Source: Limosilactobacillus panis (GTDB lineage Bacteria; Bacillota; Bacilli; Lactobacillales; Lactobacillaceae). Taken from it: a stretch of 64,000 nucleotides of DNA. The DNA lies in assembly GCF_019797825.1 (NCBI RefSeq), contig NZ_CP081855.1, positions 1,178,001 through 1,242,000 on the forward strand, written 5' to 3'. Under the pieces are notes generated by a model. It saw nothing but the letters and a program-made list of their open reading frames with translations. It did no database searches and had not been told where the DNA came from. Below, one piece after another: positions 51,367 to 61,800 of the stretch; within the stretch, counting starts at the first letter, position 1, and the number at the start of each line of letters is the position of its first letter. The position numbers were made by a program, and so were the translations under genes.

Positions 51367-52127
51367 TTAACTTTTTAAGAAGTTTTTTATTTTGGCCAAT
51401 TCCAATACATCTTTTTCCGTAAACGTATATGGTTTACCTCTTTGCCAATCAATGTACCTAGCTGCCATTTCATTATCATCTTTTAACTGCTTAGGACGAT
51501 AATTACTTAGAATTGTTTGTAAAAATGTTTCATCGCCTAAAAATGAATGCTTAAAAATCTTCATTTTTTTATAACTCAAAATAATAGGTAAAAATGTACT
51601 CCGAATACTAAACCAATTAGGCCCTTTTTCAACAATTATATTTTTTTCTTCAAACGGTTAACATGTAATAATGTATTTGCTAATTTAATAAACCGAATAA
51701 GATTTAAATGGTCTCGAATATTAAAATGATCAATAGGGTAATAAAAAGAAAGCCTCTGAGTATTCTCCTCATTCCTAGGTGAATATCCTAAATAAAGATC
51801 CTTATTAAAAAATTCTTTGAAATATTGTGTAGTCATTAAAGGAATGTCATTAGAAGAAATCAAATGAATATAATCATACCTTTGTTTATAATGCCAGACA
51901 CTTTCTAGCAAAATCTTTTCAGCAGATATCTGGGTACTAGTTCCCCAATAAACCTTTATCCGCGGTGTAAAAAAAACATGTGACTTTTGAGACACAAGTT
52001 TAGGAATTTTGTATTTTAAATCCCAGTGAATAAAAAAATCAATATCCGAATCATCTAAATGATTGATTACTTTTTGAAGGACTCTAGCATCATTTCCAGA
52101 TCCCATAGCCATTATGGCGTGACGCAT
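51367..52127 (-). pseudogene. GT14-like (core-2/I-branching) glycosyltransferase interrupted at a poly-A tract
   Basis: MRHAIMAMGSGNDARVLQKV start, FIHWDLKYKIPKL, RIKVYWGTSTQISAEKIL, HLISSNDIPLM: features of beta-1,6-N-acetylglucosaminyltransferase-type enzymes. The frame stops at HVNRLKKKI-TAA. A one-base change at the A7 run (T7 at 51641-51647 on plus) restores KKNIIVEKGPNWFSIRSTFL and then KMKIFKHSFLGDETFLQTIL to 51367. Both halves are well preserved, about 253 codons in total. ATG 52127 follows GGGAGGTGAAG. May be a phase-off state rather than a dead gene. Confidence 0.8.
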
Positions 52128-52222
52128 GGCTTCACCTCCCAATTAAATTTCGGTAATATATCTTGTCACAGTAATTGACTCACCTATCCAAATTAGATAG
52201 GGTTCTCATAGCTAAAAACAAC

Positions 52223-53182
52223 TTATTCCTTAGTCATTATTTTATATTTCGAATATATCAAATAAAATAATCTATGCTTTAAACAGTAAGTAAAAATTTT
52301 ATCTTTGGTTTTGAAAAATTTTGATATTTTTATATTACTAAATCGCCAATCCGTAGTAATTTTTTCACATATTTTCTTAAACGAGGCATATGATCTCATA
52401 TTATTTAATAATGTTAACTTTATCGACCTTAAATATAAATAATGCCATACTCTCCCATAATTGTCATGAAAATAATCATTTGATTTATCTGCCATTATAA
52501 CTGTTTCTTCCCATACATTATTTAAACGTCTCCTAGACAATGTTTGACCTATAATATAGTTATTGTATCCAATATATGAAAGAAGTAGAACATTATCAAC
52601 ATATTTAAGGTATTCCATCATAAATAAAGTATCTTCTCCAAACTGCTGATCCTTAAATGTAATATTATGTTGCTTAATTATATTCAGGTTAAATAATCTT
52701 GTATATACAATTTCAAATAAGGATTTATCATTAAAGAATTTAATATACCCATTTTTCTTTAAAGATAGATTTTGGTAATTCAATTGTATTTTTCCACATA
52801 CAATATTATTATTTGTCTTTTTTACTAACCCAGAAACAACTAAATCAACATCATTTTCTTCATAAGCATTAACTAAGGTAGAAACGTAATCTTTATTTAT
52901 TGAATCATCAGCATCTACAAATAAAACAAAATCACCACTAGCATTCTTTAAACCAGTATTTCTAGCTTCACTAACTCCTTTATGATCATTTATAATCAAC
53001 TCGTAATTATCATATAGTTCAGTATATTTCGATGCAATTTCTACAGAATTATCCATTGATCCATCATCAACAATAATGACATTAAGTAGAAAATTGCCCT
53101 TTTGTTTTAATATACTTTTCAAACATCTATCTAAGTATTTTCCTTTGTTGTAAACAGGAATAATAATATTAACTTTTTTCAA
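52223..53182 (-). CDS. GT2-family glycosyltransferase
   Basis: 319 residues, GT-A fold: VNIIIPVYNKGKYLDRCLKS, NVIIVDDGSMDNS, GVSEARNTGLKNASGDFVLF and the DxD motif VDADDS, then QQFGEDTLFMMEYL. Transfers a sugar from a nucleotide donor during EPS repeat-unit assembly. TTG start with GGTGAG; the upstream side is degenerate IS30 sequence, so the native promoter context has changed. Confidence 0.88.
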   Translation of the reverse strand: MKKVNIIIPVYNKGKYLDRCLKSILKQKGNFLLNVIIVDDGSMDNSVEIASKYTELYDNYELIINDHKGVSEARNTGLKNASGDFVLFVDADDSINKDYVSTLVNAYEENDVDLVVSGLVKKTNNNIVCGKIQLNYQNLSLKKNGYIKFFNDKSLFEIVYTRLFNLNIIKQHNITFKDQQFGEDTLFMMEYLKYVDNVLLLSYIGYNNYIIGQTLSRRRLNNVWEETVIMADKSNDYFHDNYGRVWHYLYLRSIKLTLLNNMRSYASFKKICEKITTDWRFSNIKISKFFKTKDKIFTYCLKHRLFYLIYSKYKIMTKE

Positions 53183-53209
53183 ATTCTCACCATTTTTCTG
53201 ACGAATTGT

Positions 53210-54150
53210 TAAACCAAGTACAACTTTCGAGGACGGCGGTTTAGCTGATGTTGGCAGAAACTGACGTCCTTATCTGTATAGTCATCAATATCAGTTCTTT
53301 TGGGAAAGTATTCTCTAATTAGGCCCATTGGTATTTTCATTAGTTCCTCTTTTCTCTGGTGAATATGGATCTGGCCAGTAAATGTTCACTCCTAAACGTT
53401 CTTGAATATCGTTTAAGCTAAGAAATTCACGCCCATGATCTGGAGTTAATGAATGAACAAATTCTTTAGGGATAGCCCCTAAAAGATCAATTAACCCCTG
53501 ATTAATATCAGCTGTTTCTTTATGATTGATTTTTTTGATCAATACTAATTGCTCAGCCGATCAACGACTGTCAAGAGAACCGCATGTCCGGTTTTTCCCA
53601 TAGTATCTATTTCCCAATCATCAATGTGATGACGCTCATTGATGAATTCAGGATGTTCATGAATCGAAATATAACCTGTCTGTGCTTCACGATGTTTCTT
53701 CGTATTTTTAGGATGACGGGTGTGATGTTTGCGCCTTAAGTGACGCTGAATCCTCGTGTCACCATGAGATCTATACTTTTCACCTAAATTATGCTTATAA
53801 ATATGAAGATAGATAATGTTATAGCTGACACACCAATGATGTTCTTTCGCAAAGCGCGCAGCGATTTGTTCGGGAGACCAATGTAAATCTAAAATATAAT
53901 GACAATTTTACGGCGTAGTTGTGGATGACTATCTAGCAACAGTGGTTTATGACAGTTGCGACGTTTTACGTGATAGTCATTTTCAGCAGTATTAGCAGAG
54001 TACTCACCCGAACAACGTTTTAATTCACGAGAAATAGTACTTGGACTGCGCTTCATATGTAAGGCAATTGCGCGAATAGTTAATTCTTTAGCCTTTAAAT
54101 AAACACATAAGCATTTCACATTCTTTTATAGTAAGATGGATATAGCTCAT
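53210..54150 (-). pseudogene. Degenerate IS30-family transposase
   Basis: Fragments in several frames: N-terminus MSYIHLTIKE then LKAKELTIRAIALHMKRSPS; DDE parts with LTPDHGREFLSLNDIQERLG, YWPDPYSPEKRGTNENTNG; C-terminus REYFPKRTDIDDYTDKDVSF. At least three frame breaks. Distinct from the intact IS30 copy next to it. Confidence 0.85.
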
Positions 54151-54222
54151 AACTGGTTACCTCGAATAGTTTGATTTGGTCGTTAAACATATTCTACCCG
54201 CTATGGTTTTATTTTCCTGAAA

Positions 54223-55281
54223 TGTCAAATTAAGTTAGAAAGAAACTAACTGTGCATCTGTGATATTCTCCATGAATACCTCAATGGGTGTGCGGTAGTG
54301 CAGTGACTTCCGTGGAATATTGTTCCGGTATGACATTAGCTGAGTAACTAATTCATCCGGGAGATTACGGAAGTCTTTCTTTTTACTCAGACCATCACGC
54401 CGAAGAATACCGTTGGTGTTTTCGTTTAGCCCTCGCTGATTAGGCGCACCGACTTCCGCAAAATATGTCTGAATATCGTGCTTATTGGCAATCTCACGCC
54501 AGCCCGCGAATTCCTTACCGTTGTCAAAGGTGATGGACTTAAAAAGATGACGAGGCTGTTTTGATAGCCATTGGTCCAAATAATAGTTCACACTCTCGGC
54601 CGTTTTGTGATGGACATTCAAAACAATCTCAACTTTTGAAATCCGTTCTACTAGGGTCATCACAGCACCATGGTGAGCTTTCCCTTGAACCGTATCAGCT
54701 TCTAAATGACCAAATTCATGTTGGTAATGTGGAAAATCGCGGTAACGTTGGTAAATACTGCGACCAAGATGGCCAGCTTTCCCACGCCGTTCAACGTAGC
54801 CATTTGGGTGACGGTTACCTTTCATTGGTAACTGCTTAACATCAAAGCCATATTGACCACGAGCAAACATGCGATAAAGCGTCCGCATACTACAACTGAT
54901 TTTCTTCTCTGACCGACCAATAATGGTATCTGGCGTCCAACCTTGACTAACTTGCTTGGTAATGTAACTTACTTCATCATCAGGTAACGTCATTGGTTTA
55001 CGACCACAACGGCGCTTATTCCGTTGGTACTGCTTTAAATACTGCGTAATTGTCTTGCCCGTATCCAAGTAACGATAAACTCGATAAATTGTTTCAGCAC
55101 TACGCTTTAGTGATTTAGCAACTCGATAAGCTCGAGTGTCTTGACGATAAAATTCAGCTATGAGAGTTAATTCACGTGTGGTAAGATGTTTGTAGGTCAT
55201 TTGTGATTGCCTTTCTTTTGATTAGGGATACTCAAAAGTCTATCACAAATGGTTTTTTTGTTTTTCTAACTTAATTTTACA
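54223..55281 (-). mobile_element. Intact IS30-family insertion sequence
   Basis: 1059 bp. Inverted ends TGTCAAATTAAGTTAGAAA (54223) and, read inward from 55281, TGTAAAATTAAGTTAGAAA: 18 of 19 positions identical. Possible 2-base duplication AA. It separates two EPS genes (55325 and 52223) together with the older IS30 remnant. Confidence 0.88.
54235..55200 (-). CDS. IS30-family transposase
   Basis: 321 residues. N-terminal HTH MTYKHLTTRELTLIAEFYRQ, KRSAETIYRVYRYL; DDE catalytic core: HEFGHLEADTVQGK (Asp), SITFDNGKEFAGW (Asp), QRGLNENTNGILRR (Glu). Complete, expected active. Confidence 0.93.
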   Translation of the reverse strand: MTYKHLTTRELTLIAEFYRQDTRAYRVAKSLKRSAETIYRVYRYLDTGKTITQYLKQYQRNKRRCGRKPMTLPDDEVSYITKQVSQGWTPDTIIGRSEKKISCSMRTLYRMFARGQYGFDVKQLPMKGNRHPNGYVERRGKAGHLGRSIYQRYRDFPHYQHEFGHLEADTVQGKAHHGAVMTLVERISKVEIVLNVHHKTAESVNYYLDQWLSKQPRHLFKSITFDNGKEFAGWREIANKHDIQTYFAEVGAPNQRGLNENTNGILRRDGLSKKKDFRNLPDELVTQLMSYRNNIPRKSLHYRTPIEVFMENITDAQLVSF

Positions 55282-55324
55282 AACCGGGTTTTTAAATCTA
55301 TTGCACTTAGATTGTAAATACTCA

Positions 55325-56344
55325 CTAAACAAAGAAATTTTTCTCTGAATAGATTCTTATAAGGACATGCATAATAGGTATTCTTATACCACAAAAACTT
55401 TTAGAAGAATAATATGGCGTTTTAAAAAGACTATATAGTAAATATTTAAATCGCTCAGCAAATGAATGAGTATTCTCCTTAATTAGGCTTTCAGCTATAT
55501 GATCACTGAAAGAATCTAATCTATGATACCCATATGTATCAATATAAAACATATCTATACCATTATCATTTAAGAAATATTTAAAACGTCGTTTCTGGAA
55601 ATGAAAATATCCAAATTCCTTATAATTAATTCTACCATTCCTCTTATAAACAAAAAGACAAATATTTTTCTTCCAAACGTAAGCATCAGGTAGCTTAAAA
55701 AATCGGTCATCCATTGATATCAAATCCATATTTTCTGGATAAGGCTCATTAAGCAAATCTCGGTTATTATAAACCGAGTAACCATAATAGTTATAAATTT
55801 TATTAATTCCGTCAGCCTCATCAAAATGATAAGCAGCTGAGGTTGTAGAAGCAATATTAAAAAGGCAAACTTTCTTATTAGCAACCATTATTGGTAATTT
55901 ATATCTTTGATTTATTTCACTATCATTTCGGAAAAGCATAAAATGTCCATATTTCCCAATTTTATCGACCTTTTCTTTAATTCCTTTTTTTATAAACTTC
56001 CATAAATCACCATATACAACATCGAGATCTGAATACCCCCAATAATCATAATTATGAAGTATATCTTGAAACGCAAGTCCATACAAAGGTCTATAATCAC
56101 ATAACTTATATGGTTTATTCAAGACAATTTTTCTATTACCAACTACACTTTTTATTCTTTGCTTTACTTCTTTAAAAGTAGATCTTATAAAATGTACATT
56201 TTCAACTTTAAGAAAGTTACTTGTAGAATGATCAGTAAAAATATACCAGTCAATTTTTTCGTTAAATTTACAGGTAATCAAAAAAGTGTTCATATTATGT
56301 GGTAACTTACCAAAATACGGAATAATAATAGCTATTTTTCTCAT
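55325..56344 (-). CDS. DUF6625-like putative glycosyltransferase
   Basis: 339 residues: MRKIAIIIPYFGKLPHNMNT start, ILHNYDYWGYSDLDVVYGDL (DxD-like), YGHFMLFRND, then Tyr/Lys-rich C-terminal part. Proteins with this start and length occur in EPS clusters and are annotated DUF6625 or glycosyltransferase; the activity is not proven. ATG start at 56344. Confidence 0.7.
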   Translation of the reverse strand: MRKIAIIIPYFGKLPHNMNTFLITCKFNEKIDWYIFTDHSTSNFLKVENVHFIRSTFKEVKQRIKSVVGNRKIVLNKPYKLCDYRPLYGLAFQDILHNYDYWGYSDLDVVYGDLWKFIKKGIKEKVDKIGKYGHFMLFRNDSEINQRYKLPIMVANKKVCLFNIASTTSAAYHFDEADGINKIYNYYGYSVYNNRDLLNEPYPENMDLISMDDRFFKLPDAYVWKKNICLFVYKRNGRINYKEFGYFHFQKRRFKYFLNDNGIDMFYIDTYGYHRLDSFSDHIAESLIKENTHSFAERFKYLLYSLFKTPYYSSKSFCGIRIPIMHVLIRIYSEKNFFV

Positions 56345-56422
56345 CGAAATATTTCCTTACATTTATTTTCTATTTTTAATTTTTAATTTTTATGAAAGTA
56401 AGATACAAAGTCGTCTACCATA

Positions 56423-57514
56423 TCATGATAAATAAATATTTTCAACAAATTTTGCAATTTTTATTTCGTTAAATCCAGCATTATCTAAATATTCAATATT
56501 ATTTAATCGTGGATCATTTTTATGCTGAATTATAAAATTAATCCATCTATTATAATTATCTTTCTCCAGTGAATATACATTTGGGCTAATTTTCACCTCA
56601 TCCGTTATATTATTTGATATTACGCAAGGTATCCCTGAAGCCTGAGCTTCTATTAATGACAAAGGTAATCCTTCATATTTTGACGGCATAATAAACATAT
56701 CCGTTGCCATTAAAATTTTATTGACATCATTTCGATTTTCTAAAAAAACGACTTTTGATGAAAGTCCTAGTTTTTCCACTTTACTTATTATTGCTTTTTT
56801 TAGCGATCCATTTCCGATCAAAAGTAGTTTATAATTTTTATTAATCTTTAATAGACGATTGAAAACATCTATTAAGTAATTATGATCCTTTTGGTCTTCA
56901 AACCGACCAATATTGCAAAGGAGTGTTTCATTATCCTTCACATGAAACCTACTCCTGTAATATTTTCGTATATTTTCATTGACTACATATTCATTAAAAT
57001 TTATACCATTATTAACGATATAAGTATTCTGATCCTTATTACCAAAAAGATGAAAAATTGCTTCCTTTGAAACACCAAATTTATAATTTGCATATTTATT
57101 AATCATTTTACGCATTTTATACTCATATACTTTTCTAATAAGAGTTTTCTTTTCACCCTTATACGTATCATGTGCATGAGCAATTCTTATAGGAACACCC
57201 ATTTTCTTTGCAATATATAAAATATAACCTGACGCAAAATAAATATGAGAATGTACCACATCAAAAGGACCATTATCGCGTATTATTCTTTCTAGATTTT
57301 TCTTAACGTTTAATGGATTCCTACTTCCGGAATTAAAATAATGGATATAGCCACCTAACTTTTTCACTTTCTCATCCAGAAGGCCCTTTTCACCTGACGT
57401 CATAGCAAAATGGAATTCAATTTTATCTCTATCTATATTTTGCATTAGATTAATAACAACATGTTCAATGCCGCCTTGGTTTAATTTATTAAAAACCTGT
57501 AATACTTTAACCAT
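56423..57514 (-). CDS. GT4-family glycosyltransferase
   Basis: 363 residues, GT-B fold: VLQVFNKLNQGGIEHVVINL (acceptor-side loop), HAHDTYKGEKK, NIGRFEDQKDHNYLI, then the nucleotide-sugar motif FIMPSKYEGLPLSLIEAQAS with the conserved ExE-type pair. ATG 57514 (AGGGAAA) preferred over an in-frame TTG at 57535. Adds one sugar of the repeat unit; donor unknown. Confidence 0.88.
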   Translation of the reverse strand: MVKVLQVFNKLNQGGIEHVVINLMQNIDRDKIEFHFAMTSGEKGLLDEKVKKLGGYIHYFNSGSRNPLNVKKNLERIIRDNGPFDVVHSHIYFASGYILYIAKKMGVPIRIAHAHDTYKGEKKTLIRKVYEYKMRKMINKYANYKFGVSKEAIFHLFGNKDQNTYIVNNGINFNEYVVNENIRKYYRSRFHVKDNETLLCNIGRFEDQKDHNYLIDVFNRLLKINKNYKLLLIGNGSLKKAIISKVEKLGLSSKVVFLENRNDVNKILMATDMFIMPSKYEGLPLSLIEAQASGIPCVISNNITDEVKISPNVYSLEKDNYNRWINFIIQHKNDPRLNNIEYLDNAGFNEIKIAKFVENIYLS

Positions 57515-57543
57515 ATATAATTTCCCTATTCTCAACCATTGCT

Positions 57544-58671
57544 TTAATTTTTCAAAATTTCATGTATATAAATTTCTTTTAGTCTTCTAGCTTCACAATT
57601 TATATCAAAGCCCTTTTTGCGAGCTAATTCAACACCATCTAATCTTCTGGGGCTGTCTTTTAAATTGATAAATTCTTTACTCCATGCGTCGATTCCATGA
57701 TTTACTTCTAATACTTTACAATGTCCAATATTTGCTTCGTATGGTAATTTATTTGAAATAATACAAGGAACACCTGAAATTTGTGCTTCAACTGCTGCTA
57801 AACCGAGACCTTCAAATTTAGAAGGAAAAGCAAATAAATCTATTCCTTGTAATAATTTATTAACATCATTTCTTGTTCCCAGAAATACAACTTTTTTTTG
57901 TAAATTTAGTTTATAGACTATTCGCTTTATTTTAGTTAAATCTTGCCCAACCCCTACCAGGACAAGTAAAGCATCCTTCCTCTTCTCACATGTTTTAGCA
58001 AAAACTTTTATTAGGAATTCCTGATTCTTTTGAGGAGAAAACCTTCCAACATGTCCAATAACATATTTCCCTTCCCAACCCATTTTTTTTCTTATTCGTG
58101 TTCTCCATACATTATTAAATTTGTAATTTTCAATTTTAAATGCATTATTAATAACATACCATGGTTTATTGAATCTATTTTCTGAAAACAAACTTATGCC
58201 AGATTCTCTACTACTTGAAAATAATACATTTCCTAAAGGAGAACCTGTTAAATGATAAAAAAGACCATTTCTAAGGTTGGTTAGCATTGTATCTCCATAT
58301 ACAGGATTATGAACATGCGTTATAACTTTTTTTACCCCTAATCTTGAAATTGCATTTTTAAAATAAAAGCCTAAAAAAATCAAATTGTTTTCTAAAAATG
58401 CATATTCTTTATAATGCTTACTACAAAAACATCTCCATTTTCTAGAGAATTCGTTTATTCTAGTTGGATTTCCCAAATAATAGATATTTCCTCCTAGTTT
58501 AGTTATTTCATCTTTAAATGAATTATTTTTATCATGTAAGGAAGCTTCATTTAAAATCAAAAAATCAAATACTATATTATCCTTATTTAAGTTTTCAAAG
58601 TAATGGACTAATACATTAGCGATGCCATCACCTTTACTTACGGATGGTACAATTTGTAAAACTTTCAACAA
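57544..58671 (-). CDS. GT4-family glycosyltransferase
   Basis: About 375 residues, GT-B: LKVLQIVPSVSKGDGIANVL, THVHNPVYGD, GHVGRFSPQKNQEFLI, DLFAFPSKFEGLGLAAVEAQ. Paralogue of the neighbour. AAGGGTG supports TTG at 58671 or 58668; a longer frame to 58707 overlaps wzy. Repeat-unit assembly on the inner membrane face. Confidence 0.87.
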   Translation of the reverse strand: MLKVLQIVPSVSKGDGIANVLVHYFENLNKDNIVFDFLILNEASLHDKNNSFKDEITKLGGNIYYLGNPTRINEFSRKWRCFCSKHYKEYAFLENNLIFLGFYFKNAISRLGVKKVITHVHNPVYGDTMLTNLRNGLFYHLTGSPLGNVLFSSSRESGISLFSENRFNKPWYVINNAFKIENYKFNNVWRTRIRKKMGWEGKYVIGHVGRFSPQKNQEFLIKVFAKTCEKRKDALLVLVGVGQDLTKIKRIVYKLNLQKKVVFLGTRNDVNKLLQGIDLFAFPSKFEGLGLAAVEAQISGVPCIISNKLPYEANIGHCKVLEVNHGIDAWSKEFINLKDSPRRLDGVELARKKGFDINCEARRLKEIYIHEILKN

Positions 58672-58681
58672 TATTTCACCC

Positions 58682-59743
58682 TTAAAAAGAAAAACTATAG
58701 GGAACAATTCCTGCCCATTCAGGACGATACTTTTGAATTACAACAAAATATAATATTAAGCCAATAATAATCATAATGGTGACCAATATTCTGTTCTTTT
58801 TAAAATCATAACCGACCACATAGGATAAAATTGGAAATAAACCAGGCATAAAAAATAATGACATTCTTGATATTTGTGAAAACTTAATTGCAAGAATATA
58901 TATAATCAATGCACATAATAACATTAGCTGTGAATCTATAAATAATAGATCATTATTCTTAAATTGTTTTGATATATATAAAATGAATATTACTATAGCT
59001 GATGATATAATTATATTTGTCAAACCGTTATAATTATTATTTGCAACATCACCAGAAAAACTTTGAGCTTCATCAATGATAGATGATAGTTTTGTATATA
59101 ATGTTTCAAATGATAAGAATATTACTCCTGCAACAAATAGAAATGCTATAATTCCTTTCTTGTTCAACTTAATTTTTCTAATAAAATAGATAGGTAAAAA
59201 TATCCATGCTGTTACATGCATTGTAGTTGCAATATACGTAAATAGTAAGAACCTAAATGGTTTTCCCTTTATTACATAAGCAAAAGCAACCATACATAAA
59301 CAAATTGCCAATCCTTGACGCATCAAATTCATACAATTAGCCATAAAAATTGATTCATAGGCAATTAATCCAATAACATAATTTATATTTAATTGAATGA
59401 CAAAAAAAGTAAAACAAACTATCATAATTGCTGAAGTTACCATAATCATCAGCTGAAAATTAGGACTAATATTGTAGACAATATGATTTAAAAAAATAAA
59501 GCCATTTTCAAATCTTGCATGAAAAGGGAAAAACCAATTTCTAAGTGTAGAGTTTACATTATACATACCGGACTGATAGAAGAAGGACTTGTAGGTAGAA
59601 GTATCGACCCCAACACTGTAATTTCTATAAGCCATCAAAAGCCACAAACAAGTACCATTAATAATTAAATATAATTTTTTCTCATACACATATATAGGTA
59701 TAGTAACTATTTCTAAGCCAAACAATAGAAGATATATAAACAT
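58682..59743 (-). CDS. wzy: EpsG-type polysaccharide polymerase (Wzy)
   Basis: 353 residues, about ten transmembrane helices with the EpsG-family signature AYRNYSVGVDTSTYKSFF near the N-terminus and a large extracytoplasmic loop (FFPFHARFENGFIFLNHIVY). CMNLMRQGLAICLCMVAFAY is also typical. Polymerises repeat units outside the membrane. ATG with GAGGAATATA. Confidence 0.87.
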   Translation of the reverse strand: MFIYLLLFGLEIVTIPIYVYEKKLYLIINGTCLWLLMAYRNYSVGVDTSTYKSFFYQSGMYNVNSTLRNWFFPFHARFENGFIFLNHIVYNISPNFQLMIMVTSAIMIVCFTFFVIQLNINYVIGLIAYESIFMANCMNLMRQGLAICLCMVAFAYVIKGKPFRFLLFTYIATTMHVTAWIFLPIYFIRKIKLNKKGIIAFLFVAGVIFLSFETLYTKLSSIIDEAQSFSGDVANNNYNGLTNIIISSAIVIFILYISKQFKNNDLLFIDSQLMLLCALIIYILAIKFSQISRMSLFFMPGLFPILSYVVGYDFKKNRILVTIMIIIGLILYFVVIQKYRPEWAGIVPYSFSF

Positions 59744-59834
59744 TATATTCCTCGCACATTCTTAAATTTTATGGTAAAACAAGTTTAATTATCAATAATA
59801 AAGATAATATTTACCGTTATTGCCTCGGTGATTA

Positions 59835-60351
59835 CTAATGAAGTTTAAATGTGTCTACCTGCTTTTTTGATTTTTCCATGCCTCTTTTTGCAGAAATTTG
59901 CGCAAACTTATAAGGAAATAATGTAGCAAAAGCTCTTTTTAATAATCCATAAAGGCCTTTATTCTTAGTACCCCAACTATTATCAAATAAATGTTGAGCA
60001 TAGTTAGCATTTTTATTTTTACTAATATAGCAAAAATAATCCTTAGGAAAGATAATTATACCTGGTTCAAGTACTTGCATTTTTCCATTTAACTTAAATA
60101 ACGGCCATCTTTTAATAAAAATATCTGTAATGATTGGATTACTCGTGTAATTATCTGAATTATTAAACATTTTTTATTAACTTCTCCTCTATAAGTTTTT
60201 AGAAGATAATTTATGAATATTATAATTATTTTCATTCCAGCAAATAAATTCCCAGCCGGGCAGCTTTTCATTCCATTACTTCAATTCTATTTTGAATCTT
60301 TAAAGGCATTTTTGTCCCAAACCATGCATAATGAATGATTTTTGGAATCAT
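59835..60351 (-). pseudogene. GT32-family glycosyltransferase remnant
   Basis: Starts MIPKIIHYAWFGTKMPLKIQ at 60351, the canonical GT32 N-terminus. After VMEW a frame break near 60270 leads to KLPGWEFICWNENNYNIHKL in another frame, then stops. The central DxD part is deleted. The C-terminus resumes as LEPGIIIFPKDYFCYISKNK and ANYAQHLFDNSWG in a separate frame, ending at 59835. Non-functional; one sugar of an ancestral repeat unit was probably lost. Confidence 0.82.
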
Positions 60352-60355
60352 GCTA

Positions 60356-61120
60356 TCACCTCATATATTTTTTTCGTCTAAAATAATTAACAATATACTT
60401 TATAGTTAAAAATAATGAATAACTCATCGAAAGATTATTAATTCTAAAAACACCATATGTCCACTTCATAGACGCAAGCTTATTTGATGAAATTGACTTG
60501 CTATGTTTCATGTATTTAGCTAGATTATCAGAAATCAAATAACCCAGTATGCCTTTTTTGGAAAGCCGAATCCACAAATCATAATCTTCATGTTTAACTT
60601 TTCTAAACGGATTTTTTCTTAATATATTAGCTTCTATAACAACAGTTAGCATTCCTACTGGGTTACCATTTGAAATTATTTTTTTGTAATTATAAATTCC
60701 AGTTTCTCTTAAACGTTTCCCTATCTGCTTATATTTATTATTAATAACAGAATAATTACTAAATACCCACCTAGCTTTCTTTTTAATTATGAAATTATGT
60801 TGAATTTCCAGTTTATCCTTATTCCAAATATCATCACCATCTATAAAAGCAATGAATTTTCCAGAAGCATTTTCTACACCAATATTTCTAGCATAAGCTA
60901 CTCCATGGTTTCGTGTTAATGAAATAATCTTAACAGGTATCGTTAATTTTATAGTATTATCTTTGATCAGCTTTAATGTTTTATCTGCGGAATGATCATC
61001 GACAATGATAAGTTCGAAATTTTTGTATGATTGCTTTAAAACTGAGTTTAAGGTATTTACAACAGAACTTTGATTATTATAAGTATTTAGAATTACTGAA
61101 AAGAACCTTTCATTTTGCAT
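60356..61120 (-). CDS. GT2-family glycosyltransferase
   Basis: 254 residues: FFSVILNTYNNQSSVVNTLN, FELIIVDDHSADKTL, GVAYARNIGVENASGKFIAF and DxD in FIDGDDIWN, then KHEDYDLWIRLSK. ATG 61120 begins one base after the priming transferase stop; the longer frame to 61204 overlaps it and is rejected. Likely adds the second sugar of the repeat unit. Confidence 0.88.
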   Translation of the reverse strand: MQNERFFSVILNTYNNQSSVVNTLNSVLKQSYKNFELIIVDDHSADKTLKLIKDNTIKLTIPVKIISLTRNHGVAYARNIGVENASGKFIAFIDGDDIWNKDKLEIQHNFIIKKKARWVFSNYSVINNKYKQIGKRLRETGIYNYKKIISNGNPVGMLTVVIEANILRKNPFRKVKHEDYDLWIRLSKKGILGYLISDNLAKYMKHSKSISSNKLASMKWTYGVFRINNLSMSYSLFLTIKYIVNYFRRKKYMR

Positions 61121-61121
61121 T

Positions 61122-61787
61122 TTATCGCGCCCCATCCCCAGTAAAAATAATTCTAAAGGTCTCAAGAGCAATCTTAAAATCAAATCCCAATGAATAATGT
61201 TCAATATAATAATTATCTAATTTACACTTTTCATTGGGATTAAGGTTGTAACCTCCATGTATCTGAGCATAACCTGTCAATCCTGGAATAATTTTTAAAC
61301 GTTTTGGAAAATCAGGCCATTTCTCAGAAAATTGTTCAGTAAGAACAAAACGCTCTGGTCGTGGACCAACTAAACTCATATCACCTTTGATAATACTCCA
61401 AAATTGCGGTAACTCATCAATTCGTGTTTTTCTCATAAAATGACCAACTTTAGTAACGCGTGGATCATCTTTTTTAGCCCAAACAGCGCCTGTTTTTTTT
61501 TCAGCATCATTTCTCATTGAACGTAATTTAACAATTGTAATTGGTTGTCCCATATAACCAACTCGTTGTTGCTTAAAAAAAGCTGGTCCCTTTGATGTCA
61601 TTTTTACTAAAATTCCAAAAACTAAAATAACGGGTAAACTGACGACCCCAAAAACCGTTCCAAAAATAATATCACAAATTCTTTTACCAATTAATTTCGA
61701 CTTAGGAACAGGTTCACCAATCTGATCCAAGAATGAATATTTTTCAGTTGAATTTGTAGTAGTAGTGTTTTCTACTGAAGCTCCCAA
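61122..61787 (-). CDS. epsE: Undecaprenyl-phosphate sugar-1-phosphate transferase (priming)
   Basis: 221 residues, bacterial sugar transferase family: KRICDIIFGTVFGVVSLPVI membrane re-entrant helix, FKQQRVGYMGQPITIVKLRS, RKTRIDELPQFWSIIKGDMS and LVGPRPERFVLTEQF (catalytic Asp-Glu pair region). Starts EPS synthesis by putting the first sugar phosphate on undecaprenyl phosphate. TTG start with GGGAG. Sugar specificity (Gal, Glc or HexNAc) cannot be read. Confidence 0.92.
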   Translation of the reverse strand: MGASVENTTTTNSTEKYSFLDQIGEPVPKSKLIGKRICDIIFGTVFGVVSLPVILVFGILVKMTSKGPAFFKQQRVGYMGQPITIVKLRSMRNDAEKKTGAVWAKKDDPRVTKVGHFMRKTRIDELPQFWSIIKGDMSLVGPRPERFVLTEQFSEKWPDFPKRLKIIPGLTGYAQIHGGYNLNPNEKCKLDNYYIEHYSLGFDFKIALETFRIIFTGDGAR

Positions 61788-61800
61788 AATAATTCTCCCA

